A stretch of DNA of 34,954 bases, taken from Candidatus Aerophobota bacterium (lineage in GTDB: Bacteria; Aerophobota; Aerophobia; Aerophobales; B3-G15). The stretch spans positions 1 through 34,954 of the forward strand of contig JAUWZM010000022.1 of assembly GCA_030615365.1 (NCBI GenBank), read 5' to 3'. The notes under the pieces are model-generated. The model saw only the letters and a list, made by a program, of their open reading frames with translations. It did no database searches and was not told the origin of the DNA. Below are positions 1 to 8,076 of this stretch, in pieces (position 1 is the first letter of the stretch; each line of letters begins with the position of its first letter). A program made the translations under genes and the position numbers.

Positions 1-423
1 GAAGGAAAGGTTGCTGAGAAATGTTACAAGAGTAAAGATGCCGAGGGAGAGGTTACCAGGACCTTTGTTTTCTCTAAAGAAGTTTGCAATGCTTGTCCCA
101 GTAAGGGTGAGTGTACCAATGCCAAGAATGCAGGAAGAACCATTAGTGTAGGCCCTTATGAGGAATATCTTCAAAAGGCAAGGAAGATACAGAAAACTAA
201 AAGATTTAAAGAGATTTATAATAAGATACGTCCACCCATAGAGAGAAAGATAGGCGAGCTTATCTTCCATGGTCTTCGTAAAACAAGATACAAAGGAAAA
301 AGAAATTCTCGCCTTCAGGCCTTATTCACCGCTGCTGGGGTAAACCTTAAGAAAATTTTCAAAGAGCAAGGTGAGAAGCGCCTAATTCTTGATATAGTTG
401 GAGCTAATGCAGTAAGTATATAG
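1..423 (+). CDS. Transposase, C-terminal part (IS1182-like DDE), partial
   Basis: The frame is open from the first base of the window to a TAG at 421-423, so only the last 140 codons or so are visible. The fragment has the Cys-rich ACPSKGECT segment followed by a basic region (YLQKARKI, IYNKIRPPIERKIGEL). It ends in a hydrophobic and basic tail typical of the C-terminus of IS1182-type DDE transposases (DDE_Tnp_1_6). The catalytic residues would lie upstream, outside the window, so activity cannot be judged. I saw no clear terminal inverted repeat downstream. It marks the left border of the hydrogenase locus. Confidence 0.7.
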   Translation, partial: EGKVAEKCYKSKDAEGEVTRTFVFSKEVCNACPSKGECTNAKNAGRTISVGPYEEYLQKARKIQKTKRFKEIYNKIRPPIERKIGELIFHGLRKTRYKGKRNSRLQALFTAAGVNLKKIFKEQGEKRLILDIVGANAVSI

Positions 424-849
424 ATAAATGAGCACTTTAGCTCCTCACTTTTAAGAATTAAGGGCAATTATTCTAATTGTCAGGATGAATTTTGCAAAAG
501 TAGTCAAATTATCGGTAAAATTTCTCAGTTACCCTTCAAAAAAAATTTGGAGGTGCTGATAACATCATTTCTCTGGAGAGGTTTTTCACCTTTCTCCTAA
601 GAACTCTCTGAAAAATTAACTTATTTTTTGGATTATTCTCTCTAACAAAAATTCCTTTGAAAATAAAACAACAGAAAAAAGTTCATTTCTTTTTTATCTT
701 TCTAAAATTTATATGATAAACTTCCTTATAAAAACAAGGGGATTTACCTATAGGAAAGCAGATCTACAAAAGGATGCCTAAGAATTTTGTTATATTATAT
801 GGGAAAAGTTAAAGGGGGCATTCTATTAACACAGATTGGAGACGTCCAT
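424..849. other. Non-coding AT-rich spacer
   Basis: No convincing gene is seen between the transposase stop and the hydrogenase promoter. A short imperfect hairpin (GGAGA at 575-579 with TCTCC at 593-597) is present but has no T tract. The rest is AT-rich sequence that may include the end of the insertion sequence. Confidence 0.5.
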
Positions 850-877
850 TTGACAAAAAATTTTAGGTCGGTATAAT
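850..877 (+). promoter_or_regulatory. Sigma-70-type promoter of the hydrogenase operon
   Basis: TTGACA (850-855), a 16 bp spacer and a perfect TATAAT (872-877). The predicted transcript start, near 884, leaves an untranslated leader of about 135 bases before the first gene at 1019. It is the only strong promoter-like sequence I noticed ahead of the seventeen-gene cluster. Confidence 0.65.
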
Positions 878-1018
878 TTGTGAAAGTACTCACAATCTCA
901 AGCTTCGTAAAGATTGTAAAAGTCCTAAATTTATCACCAATAAGGGAAATTGTAATGTGCTTGGCAGAATTTATAAATGTGGTAAAATTATTATAATACT
1001 TTGCATAAAGGAGAAAAG

Positions 1019-2083
1019 ATGAGGGAGTTTTTCCTCTCAAAAGCTAATTATCTACAATTTATTCAGAATTTATCTGCTCGATTTTTCCTTTATGCTCCTG
1101 TGCAAAAAGAGGACTTTCTCTTTTTTCAGAAAGTGAGTAAAGAAAATATAGATAAGATCGCAATTGATACCAGAAGAGCTATTCATCCCTTAAAGTCCTT
1201 TTTCATTCCTGCTCATCGTAAGGTAAGTGAGTATTTTGCCTCACCCTTAGAGTCAGAAAAAGAAGAAGACAGGATTATTTTAGGAGCAAAGAATTGTGAT
1301 CTCAATGCCTTGAAAATATCAGATAGCGTATACTCTGGAGAAAGATTTGGCAAGGAATATGGAGATCCCTTTTATATTCAGGCACGGGAAAAAACGATAC
1401 TCATTGGCAGTGATTGCACCAGCCCTGATGAGGTTTGTTTTTGTACCTTAGTTGGATCGAAACCTTTTCCCGAGGAAGGCTTTGATTTGAATCTTTCCCC
1501 CCTGGAGGAAGGATTTGTAGTTCAGGTGGGCTCAGAAAAAGGAGAGAGGTTACTTAAAAAATATGAGAGTCTTTTTTCCTCTGTTGACCAGATTATGATT
1601 GAAAAAAGGCAGAGGAACAGAGAAAAAACCTTTAATCTAATAAAAAAGACAAATAAAGAATTTAAAACTGCAGCTCCTTATAGAGAACTGATAAAGAACA
1701 GTTATGATTCTCCTGCGTGGAAAGAGCACAGTGAAGCCTGCGTTGATTGTGGTGGATGTAATCAGATCTGTCCAACCTGCAGGTGTTTTTTGCTCTCGGA
1801 TAAAAAAGAGGGAGAAAAATACAAGAGGTTTTATCTCTGGGATGCCTGTCTTCTAACTGGATTTGCTCAGGTAGCAGGGGGGGCCAATCCCAGACCCTGG
1901 CTCTCCCAAAGATTTGCCAATAGACTGTTATGCAAATTTTACTTCTTTCCGGAAAACATAGACCTTGATGCCTGCACTGGGTGCGGTAGATGTATAGCCG
2001 TATGTATTGGCAAGATTGATATGCGAAAAGTTTTTAGAGACCTTGCTGTGGAAAGAAAAATACCAATAGGTTTAGAAAGATGA
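1019..2083 (+). CDS. Sulfhydrogenase beta subunit-like 4Fe-4S dicluster protein
   Basis: 354 residues. The C-terminal third carries two ferredoxin-type [4Fe-4S] motifs: Cys241/244/247/251 (CVDCGGCNQIC) and Cys319/322/325/329 (CTGCGRCIAVC). Extra cysteines lie at 133, 140 and 142. This matches the beta subunit (HydB) of soluble group 3b sulfhydrogenases and the related AsrA subunit of anaerobic sulfite reductase, which relay electrons to or from a flavin subunit. The start chosen is the ATG preceded by AAAGGAG (about 1007-1013); an in-frame TTG at 1001 lacks such a site. The gene overlaps the flavoprotein gene by 4 bases and heads the operon. Here it lies next to a membrane group 4 hydrogenase, not a soluble one, so it is probably the electron-input arm. 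The physiological donor is not shown by the sequence. Confidence 0.75.
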   Translation: MREFFLSKANYLQFIQNLSARFFLYAPVQKEDFLFFQKVSKENIDKIAIDTRRAIHPLKSFFIPAHRKVSEYFASPLESEKEEDRIILGAKNCDLNALKISDSVYSGERFGKEYGDPFYIQAREKTILIGSDCTSPDEVCFCTLVGSKPFPEEGFDLNLSPLEEGFVVQVGSEKGERLLKKYESLFSSVDQIMIEKRQRNREKTFNLIKKTNKEFKTAAPYRELIKNSYDSPAWKEHSEACVDCGGCNQICPTCRCFLLSDKKEGEKYKRFYLWDACLLTGFAQVAGGANPRPWLSQRFANRLLCKFYFFPENIDLDACTGCGRCIAVCIGKIDMRKVFRDLAVERKIPIGLER

Positions 2084-2913
2084 ACAATCCCTATCAGCCA
2101 ATAAAAGCTGAAATTTTAGAGGTTATTCCCGAATCACCTCCGATAAAGACATTTGTTTTAAAACCAGAGAATCATTTTGAATTTGAGGCAGGTCAGTTTA
2201 TTCAGCTAACAGTTCCAGGTGTTGGCGAGGGACCCTTTACCCCTTCTTCATCTCCTTATGAGAGAGAAAAAATAGAGGTTACCATTATGCAAGCGGGAAA
2301 GGTCACTTCTTCACTGCATAATATGAGAGAAGGGGATCTGGTAGGAATTCGTGGCCCATATGGCAATGAATACCCGATGATTAAGTGGAAGAATAAGGAG
2401 GTCTTAATTGTTGGCGGTGGAGTAGGCCTTGCACCTCTTAGATCGCTCTTTTTATCTTTAATCCATAATATCAGTGATTTTAAGAAAGTTGTTTTTTGTT
2501 ATGGAGCAAAGACTCCTCAGGATATCATATACAAGGAAGCTATTTTAGATAGATGGCAAAAGGAATTTGAAGGAAATGTTTCTTTTCGAATAACAGTGGA
2601 CAGGGGAGATGAGGAGTGGCAAGGTAAGGTAGGACTTGTTACCACAACTCTTGATGGTATTGATGAGGAGATAAGCAGTATTTCCGAAAGTGTAAGTGTG
2701 GTGTGTGGTCCTCCTGTGATGATGAAGTTTACCACTTTAAAGTTACTTGATGTAGGATATAAACCGAAAGATATTTATCTTTCTATGGAAAAAAATATGT
2801 CCTGTGGGATAGGTAAATGTGGTCACTGCCAGTTAGGAAAATTCCTGGTTTGTAGAGATGGCCCTGTCTTTACCTATGATCAGTTGAAAGATATCCCTAC
2901 AATTTGGGATTAG
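2080..2913 (+). CDS. Sulfhydrogenase gamma subunit-like FAD/NAD(P)-binding reductase
   Basis: 277 residues of the ferredoxin-NADP reductase fold, as in HydG of sulfhydrogenases, AsrB and PyrK. The N-terminal beta-barrel FAD domain (about 5-100) ends in GIRGPYG. The nucleotide-binding domain begins with GGGVGLAPLR (112-121) and includes VCGPPVMM (208-215). A C-terminal [2Fe-2S] site is formed by Cys242, 247, 250 and 258 (CGIGKCGHCQ then VC). Expected role: transfer of electrons between NAD(P)H and the iron-sulfur chain of the neighbouring subunits. The ATG overlaps the previous stop (ATGA), implying coupled translation. Whether NADH or NADPH is used cannot be told by eye. Confidence 0.8.
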   Translation: MNNPYQPIKAEILEVIPESPPIKTFVLKPENHFEFEAGQFIQLTVPGVGEGPFTPSSSPYEREKIEVTIMQAGKVTSSLHNMREGDLVGIRGPYGNEYPMIKWKNKEVLIVGGGVGLAPLRSLFLSLIHNISDFKKVVFCYGAKTPQDIIYKEAILDRWQKEFEGNVSFRITVDRGDEEWQGKVGLVTTTLDGIDEEISSISESVSVVCGPPVMMKFTTLKLLDVGYKPKDIYLSMEKNMSCGIGKCGHCQLGKFLVCRDGPVFTYDQLKDIPTIWD

Positions 2914-2922
2914 GAGATATAA

Positions 2923-3414
2923 TTGGCAAAAACTCTTTTTATAGATCTGGATAAGATTAGTCGGGAATGGAAAAATCTTGATGTGAAATGCAGTTATCCT
3001 TACCATTTCAACAATAATGGTATTTTAAATCTTCGTGAATGGATTGCTTTTCAGATAATTTGTAGAAAGTGTGAGGATTATCCCTGCGTTCATGCCTGTA
3101 GGTATGAGGCTCTGGAAAGAGTTGAAGAAACAGGTATCATTACCAGGAACAACTGTTTGTGTGTTTCTTGTAAATCCTGTGCAGTGGCCTGTCCTTTTGG
3201 AACGATATATATGGAGATACTACCCTTTCTTACCTTCCACTGCGATCTATGCAAGGAGAGATTAAAGAGTGATGAAGAGCCCCTATGCGTGAAGAGGAGT
3301 GATGGTACTATAAAGTACGGAGAATTTAAAGAAGATAAAGAGAAGAATATTTTTCAAGTAGGAGAGGTAGTGGTTAAGGCTACACCGTGGAAAAGGGAAT
3401 TAGTTGCTAAATGA
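2923..3414 (+). CDS. CooF/HycB-like polyferredoxin electron-transfer subunit
   Basis: 163 residues with many cysteines: Cys47/50/55/59 (CRKCEDYPC), Cys78-90 (CLCVSCKSCAVACP) and Cys107/110/122. This is the pattern of HycB, CooF and DmsB-type polyferredoxins carrying three to four [4Fe-4S] clusters. Such proteins link a catalytic oxidoreductase to a membrane hydrogenase (HycB in formate hydrogenlyase, CooF with the CO-dependent hydrogenase). The start is TTG at 2923 with AGGAGA at 2912-2917. It lies between the HydB/HydG pair and the first membrane subunit, so it is the likely bridge between the two. It ends 11 bases before mbhM. Confidence 0.75.
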   Translation: MAKTLFIDLDKISREWKNLDVKCSYPYHFNNNGILNLREWIAFQIICRKCEDYPCVHACRYEALERVEETGIITRNNCLCVSCKSCAVACPFGTIYMEILPFLTFHCDLCKERLKSDEEPLCVKRSDGTIKYGEFKEDKEKNIFQVGEVVVKATPWKRELVAK

Positions 3415-3425
3415 GGTAAATAGTG

Positions 3426-4364
3426 ATGAAGGAGATTCCTTTGGCTTTGCTGTCTTTCTTGGTTTTTCCTGGCTTTCTTTTTACTGCTGTTGTTGGACTT
3501 TTTGTTACCTGGGTAGATAGAAAAGTTACTGCTCGACTTCAATGGAGAGTCGGTCCACCCTGGTATCAGAGTTTTATTGACTTTTTCAAGCTAATGGGTA
3601 AAGAGACAATAATTCCCTCCGCTGCTCGCAAGATGGTCTTCCTGCTGGCTCCTCTTATTGGTCTTATCGGTGTAACTCTGGTTTCTCTCGTACTCTGGCA
3701 AATGAATATTTATCCTACTGCCACATTTCTCGGGGATCTCATTGTAGTTCTCTACCTTTCCCTACTTCCTTCTTTAGCTCTCATTATAGGGGGGTCAGCT
3801 TCAGGGAATCCTCTTGCTTCACTGGGGGTAAGTAGAGAGATGAAGCTCGTATTGGCCTATGAGCTTCCTTTTATTTTAGCCATTTTTACCCCAATTGTCA
3901 TTATGAAGGATATAAGAATAGGCTCTATTGTAGCTTATCAGGTGAATAACGGTATGATGTTTACCCATCATGTATCCTCGCTCATTGCATTCATTGTTGC
4001 CTTTATCTGTATGCAGGCAAAACTTGCCCTTGTTCCTTTTGATATGCCTGAGGCTGAACAGGAGATAATGGCTGGTCTTTTAATTGAATATTCAGGTCCA
4101 CCCCTTGCTCTGTTTAAGCTTACAAAGGCTATGATGCTTTTCGTTCTTCCTGTATTTCTGATTACTGTTTTTGCCGGTGGAATGAGGTTTGATGGAATTC
4201 AAGCTCTCTTTTCAGTGATAAAGTATCTTGTGATTTTAATCCTTATAGTTCTGATAAAAAACACCAATCCTCGTTTGAGGATAGATCAAGCTCTTAAATT
4301 TTTCTGGTTGCGAGTCTTTCCTCTGGCAATTATTGGATTTATATTGGCTTTAATTGGCCTTTAA
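3426..4364 (+). CDS. mbhM: Membrane hydrogenase subunit M (NuoH/EchB/MbhM family)
   Basis: 312 residues with about eight hydrophobic segments. It carries the family motifs TWVDRKVTARLQ in the first loop and DMPEAEQEIMAG in the loop that contacts the catalytic arm. This subunit (complex I Nqo8/NuoH) anchors the hydrogenase arm and starts the ion-translocation path. The ATG at 3426 is preferred over the GTG just before it because GAGGT at 3413-3417 is then at normal spacing. A 112 bp gap separates it from the next gene. That gap holds an AAGGAG site for mbhJ and nothing else recognisable. Confidence 0.88.
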   Translation: MKEIPLALLSFLVFPGFLFTAVVGLFVTWVDRKVTARLQWRVGPPWYQSFIDFFKLMGKETIIPSAARKMVFLLAPLIGLIGVTLVSLVLWQMNIYPTATFLGDLIVVLYLSLLPSLALIIGGSASGNPLASLGVSREMKLVLAYELPFILAIFTPIVIMKDIRIGSIVAYQVNNGMMFTHHVSSLIAFIVAFICMQAKLALVPFDMPEAEQEIMAGLLIEYSGPPLALFKLTKAMMLFVLPVFLITVFAGGMRFDGIQALFSVIKYLVILILIVLIKNTNPRLRIDQALKFFWLRVFPLAIIGFILALIGL

Positions 4365-4476
4365 GGTTTTTAATATTTTGGATTGGGTAATTTAACTGTT
4401 ACGGATTGGCTTATAAGAAAGAAGCTGTAAAGAAAATTTTATGCGCTAGGATGGTTTATGTAAGGAGAAAGAGTAA

Positions 4477-4923
4477 ATGGGTTTAAAAACGTTTTCTCTG
4501 AAAAAATCTATCTGGGTTTACCATTTATCTGCAGGTTCCTGTAATAACTGTGATATTGAGATTCTGGATTGTCTTACCCCGAGATTTGACCTGGAACGAT
4601 TTGGAATTTGCCTGGTAGGAAGTATCCGTCATGCTGATGTGATTTTAGCTACCGGTATAGTTACCAGGAAGTGTTTACCCAGGGTAAAGAGAATTTATGA
4701 GCAGATGCCTGAGCCAAAGTTGGTGGTAGCAGTTGGTACCTGTGCCTGCAGTGGAGGCATATTCCGTACAGGGTATAATATGGCTGGTCCTCTTGACAAG
4801 GTTATCCCGGTTAATGCTTACATTCTTGGATGCCCTCCCAAACCAGAGGCTATTATTGATGGTGTGGTAAAACTTATTCAAAGTCTTGATGGAAAATTAT
4901 TAGTAAATAAGGTAAAAAAGTAA
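4477..4923 (+). CDS. mbhJ: [NiFe]-hydrogenase small subunit (NuoB/MbhJ family)
   Basis: 148 residues. It has the group 4 small-subunit arrangement of one proximal [4Fe-4S] cluster, ligated by Cys22 and Cys25 (SAGSCNNC), the Cys in GTCACSGG and the Cys in LGCPPKPE. There are no medial or distal clusters. The protein passes electrons from the ferredoxin-like MbhN to the NiFe site of MbhL on the cytoplasmic face. AAGGAG precedes the ATG, and the stop abuts the start of mbhK. Confidence 0.88.
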   Translation: MGLKTFSLKKSIWVYHLSAGSCNNCDIEILDCLTPRFDLERFGICLVGSIRHADVILATGIVTRKCLPRVKRIYEQMPEPKLVVAVGTCACSGGIFRTGYNMAGPLDKVIPVNAYILGCPPKPEAIIDGVVKLIQSLDGKLLVNKVKK

Positions 4924-5400
4924 ATGACTGATAAAGATGTGGTAAGTCGTATAAAGGAAAGTCTGAAGGATAAGATTCTCTCCTGGGAAGAAAGATCTCC
5001 CAGCAGACATTATTTTACTGTAAAAAAGGCTAATATCGTTCCAGTGGCAAGTTTCCTTTTTGAAAAAATGGGGGCAAGATTTATTACTGCCTCTGGGGTT
5101 GATACTCCCAAAGGAATAGAGGTGCTCTACCATTTTTCTTTTGATAGAGAAGGAGGCAGAATAGTTACAGTGAAGGTTTTTGTTTCTAAACAAAAGTGCG
5201 AAATAGAATCCATTGCTTCTGTTATTCTGGGAGCCACCTGGATTGAAAGAGAAATAAGGGAGCTTTTAGGAGTTAAATTTTTAAATCATCCTGACCCCAG
5301 ACCTTTACTTACTGCTGAGGATTGGCCAAAGGATACGTATCCTTTGAGGATAGATTACAGAGATGTTTATTTTACCAGCGAAATTGGTAAGGAGAAATAA
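4924..5400 (+). CDS. mbhK: Hydrogenase 30-kDa-like subunit (NuoC/MbhK family)
   Basis: 158 residues, similar in size to the NuoC domain of complex I. The diagnostic stretch is near the middle and C-terminus: WIEREIRELLGVKFLNHPDPRPLL, quoted here in two halves as WIEREIRELLG and FLNHPDPRPLL, followed by DWPKDTYPLR. This subunit packs against MbhL and stabilises the hydrogenase arm; it binds no cofactor. It lies directly between mbhJ and mbhL with no intergenic base on either side. Confidence 0.88.
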   Translation: MTDKDVVSRIKESLKDKILSWEERSPSRHYFTVKKANIVPVASFLFEKMGARFITASGVDTPKGIEVLYHFSFDREGGRIVTVKVFVSKQKCEIESIASVILGATWIEREIRELLGVKFLNHPDPRPLLTAEDWPKDTYPLRIDYRDVYFTSEIGKEK

Positions 5401-6603
5401 TTGCCTCAAAAAAAGAAAACTATTATTCCCATAGGTCCCTATCATCCTCTTCAAGAAGAACCAGAGTTTTTTGAGCTTTTCGTAGAAGGGGAAAAAGTTG
5501 TTGATATAGATGTCCATATAGGTTATAATCATAGGGCTATTGAGCAGATAGGCCAGAGGATGAGTTGGGATCAGCTTATTTTCTTAGTGGAAAGAATCTG
5601 TGGGATATGCTCTACCTCTCATCCCATTGCTAACTGTAATGCTCAGGAAGATCTTGCTGGCGTGGAGATACCAGAAAGAGCAAAGTATATAAGAAGTATT
5701 GTGGGAGAATTAGAGAGAATCCATTCCCATCTTTTATGGGCAGGTTTAGCCGGACACTTTTTAGGATATAACACACTTTGGATGTGGATATGGAAGTATC
5801 GGGAACCAGTTCTTGAAGTTTTTGAAAAAGTTACTGGTAATAGAAATCATTATGCCATGATGAGACCAGGAGGGGTTAAAAGAGATATAAAAGAAGAAGA
5901 TATACCCTATCTGGTGAAAGTTTTAGATGAGGCAGAGAGGAAAATAGGTATGGTTACCAAAGCCGTTCTGGATGACCCTGTGCTTGCTGTCCGCCTGAAG
6001 GGTGTTGGTGTACTTACCAAAGAGGATGCTATCAAATATTGTGCTACAGGTCCAACAGCCCGAGCCTCAGGAGTAGCCATTGATGTTCGCCGCGATGATC
6101 CTTATGCTGCTTATGATCTGGTAGAGTGGAATGTTATTACTCAAGAAGAAGGAGATGTTTTTGCCAAGGCTGTAGTGAGGCTCCTGGAGTGCTTTGAATC
6201 TATAAAGATAATCCGTCAGTGTCTGGAAAAACTGAAAAAAGCAAAAGGAGACATAGCGGTTCAGATAAAAAAAATGCCTCCCGGGGAGGGAGAAGGTCAT
6301 CATGAAGCCCCCAGGGGAGAAACTTTTCACTATGTGCGCTCTGATGGTTCAAACAACCCGGTTAGGGTAAAAGTGAGAGCTCCTACATATGTGAATCTCC
6401 CTACTTGCAAGGCAACTGTTCCTGGAGAAAGTGTAGCTGATGCAGCCATAATTTTAGCTGCTATAGATCCCTGTTACTGTTGCACAGAGCGAATGATGAG
6501 AGTGGTGGATAAAAAATCAGGCAAAGTAGAGCTTGATGGGAATGAGCTCGTAAGATTATCTCAGGAGAAAACAAAAAAACTTCAAGAAGGGCTGGAAAGA
6601 TAA
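5401..6603 (+). CDS. mbhL: [NiFe]-hydrogenase catalytic large subunit (MbhL/HycE-like, group 4)
   Basis: 400 residues. Both NiFe-ligating cysteine pairs are intact: RICGIC (Cys67, Cys70) and DPCYCCTER (Cys358, Cys361). It should therefore be a true hydrogenase, unlike NuoD or the sulfane-reductase relatives. The 36 residues after Arg364 (starting MMRVVDKK) resemble the C-terminal peptide that HycI removes from E. coli HycE, so cleavage after Arg364 is likely. A hycI homologue lies at 17331. The conserved GYNHRAIE motif (41-48) is present. The start is TTG at 5401 with AAGGAG about 8 bases upstream; no better ATG exists near the conserved N-terminus. The gene is flanked by mbhK and antiporter subunits. 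Confidence 0.9.
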   Translation: MPQKKKTIIPIGPYHPLQEEPEFFELFVEGEKVVDIDVHIGYNHRAIEQIGQRMSWDQLIFLVERICGICSTSHPIANCNAQEDLAGVEIPERAKYIRSIVGELERIHSHLLWAGLAGHFLGYNTLWMWIWKYREPVLEVFEKVTGNRNHYAMMRPGGVKRDIKEEDIPYLVKVLDEAERKIGMVTKAVLDDPVLAVRLKGVGVLTKEDAIKYCATGPTARASGVAIDVRRDDPYAAYDLVEWNVITQEEGDVFAKAVVRLLECFESIKIIRQCLEKLKKAKGDIAVQIKKMPPGEGEGHHEAPRGETFHYVRSDGSNNPVRVKVRAPTYVNLPTCKATVPGESVADAAIILAAIDPCYCCTERMMRVVDKKSGKVELDGNELVRLSQEKTKKLQEGLER

Positions 6604-6644
6604 TCCGTAATTATGATGGATACTAAATGAGGAGTGGTAAGTAA

Positions 6645-8066
6645 ATGTCCGTCTTTTTTTTAATGGGTGCGGTGCTGATTCCTTTAATAGGTTCGCTTTT
6701 TTGCCTTCTCTTCCCAAGAAAGGTGCGAGAGGGATGGGCAGTTGGAATCGCTGCTCTGTCTTTTATCTTTCTCCTTTTTCTCATTAGACCAGTTCTCCAG
6801 GGCGAATTCATTCAAGCAGATATATTTTTTTTTAGGGGAAATTACTTCAGTTTTTCTTTCTTTGCCGATGGGATAAGTTTAATTTTTGCTCTTATATTTT
6901 CCTTTATTGGATTGATTGCTCTCATTTACTCTATTACTTATATGAAGGAGCAAGAAAACCAAAGAGAATACTACTTTATGACCTCTTTGATGATAGCATC
7001 TCTAATAGGGGTTTCCTTTTCCAGAAATCTTATTCTCTTTTATGTATTCTGGGAAATAGCAGCTCTTGCCACCTGGAGATTGGTGGGGTTTTACCGGAAA
7101 GAAAGGATAGTCCTGATTGCTGACAAGACTTTTTTGATGACCTTCCTGGGTTCATCATTTATGCTTCTGGGGTTCATCCTTCTCTATGTTCAAAATGGCA
7201 CCTTAGATTTAGTCCAGCTCAGGGGAATAACTTCCCTCAATGGTAATATCGCTCTTTTACTTATATTTTTAGGAATCATTGCTAAATCTGCGATTCTCCC
7301 TTTGCATACCTGGCTCTCCGATGCTCATCCTGTGGCCCCTTCTCCTATGAGTGCTATACTTTCAGGAATAGAGGTGGAAATCGGTCTTTTAGGATTTTTA
7401 CGAATTTTTGTGTGGATGACCGGGATATCCTGGAATTGGATACTTACTCTGGCTATGATATCATCTTTAATTGGTGCAGGCGCTGCCCTGGTGGAAAAGG
7501 ATATAAAGCGCATCATTGCTTATTCCACAGTTTCCCAGGTAGGTTATATCCTCCTGGGATTTGCCCTTTTAACCAAAGTAGGGGTTATAGCAGGTCTTCT
7601 TTATTTTATGGTTCATGCTGTAGCTAAGGCTGCTCTTTTTCTCGGAGCAGGTGTAGTAGAGAGAAGATATAAGACAAGGGATATAACTAAGTTGGGTGGA
7701 CTTATGAAAGCCAGTCCTGTTTTTGGCATTGGATTTTTGTTTTCAGTTTTTTCCATAGCCGGATTTCCTCCCTTTGGGGGTTTTTATGCCAAGCTTATGG
7801 TAATAATGGGGGCGGTGGAGGAAGGGCATCTCTGGATTGCTACTTTAGCTATAATTGGCGCTATTTTAACTATGCTCTACCTCTTCCGCTTATTTAATGG
7901 GATTTTTATGGGCAAGAAAGTGGAGAGTGGGGTGGAGTCTTTACCTTCAGGTAAATTAATGATAGGATGTGTTGTTTTTCTGGGAATAATTTCCCTTGCT
8001 ATGGGAATTTTTATAGCTCAGACCTTAAGGCTCCCTGTAGCAGCTGTGGCAGGAATGTTTAAGTAA
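6645..8066 (+). CDS. Antiporter-like membrane subunit 1 (NuoN/NuoM/MrpD family)
   Basis: 473 residues, about fourteen hydrophobic segments, proton-conducting family PF00361. The TM5 glutamate is present in VFWEIAAL (Glu137). The TM7 lysine is present in IAKSAILPLHTWLSDAHP (Lys214). At the place where relatives have a lysine in TM8 (VK or IK before G), this protein has SGIEVEIGLLG, with Glu243 and Glu245. The family translocates H+ or Na+ across the membrane. This subunit sits between the catalytic large subunit and a second antiporter-like gene, as HycD/HyfB-type or MbxH-type subunits do. Whether it pumps with the altered residue is unknown. Confidence 0.82.
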   Translation: MSVFFLMGAVLIPLIGSLFCLLFPRKVREGWAVGIAALSFIFLLFLIRPVLQGEFIQADIFFFRGNYFSFSFFADGISLIFALIFSFIGLIALIYSITYMKEQENQREYYFMTSLMIASLIGVSFSRNLILFYVFWEIAALATWRLVGFYRKERIVLIADKTFLMTFLGSSFMLLGFILLYVQNGTLDLVQLRGITSLNGNIALLLIFLGIIAKSAILPLHTWLSDAHPVAPSPMSAILSGIEVEIGLLGFLRIFVWMTGISWNWILTLAMISSLIGAGAALVEKDIKRIIAYSTVSQVGYILLGFALLTKVGVIAGLLYFMVHAVAKAALFLGAGVVERRYKTRDITKLGGLMKASPVFGIGFLFSVFSIAGFPPFGGFYAKLMVIMGAVEEGHLWIATLAIIGAILTMLYLFRLFNGIFMGKKVESGVESLPSGKLMIGCVVFLGIISLAMGIFIAQTLRLPVAAVAGMFK

Positions 8067-8076
8067 AGGTGTAAAA

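Noticed and set aside
5401..6603. mbhL as a NuoD-type or sulfane-reductase-type protein lacking the NiFe site
   Set aside because: All four ligating cysteines (67, 70, 358, 361) are present.
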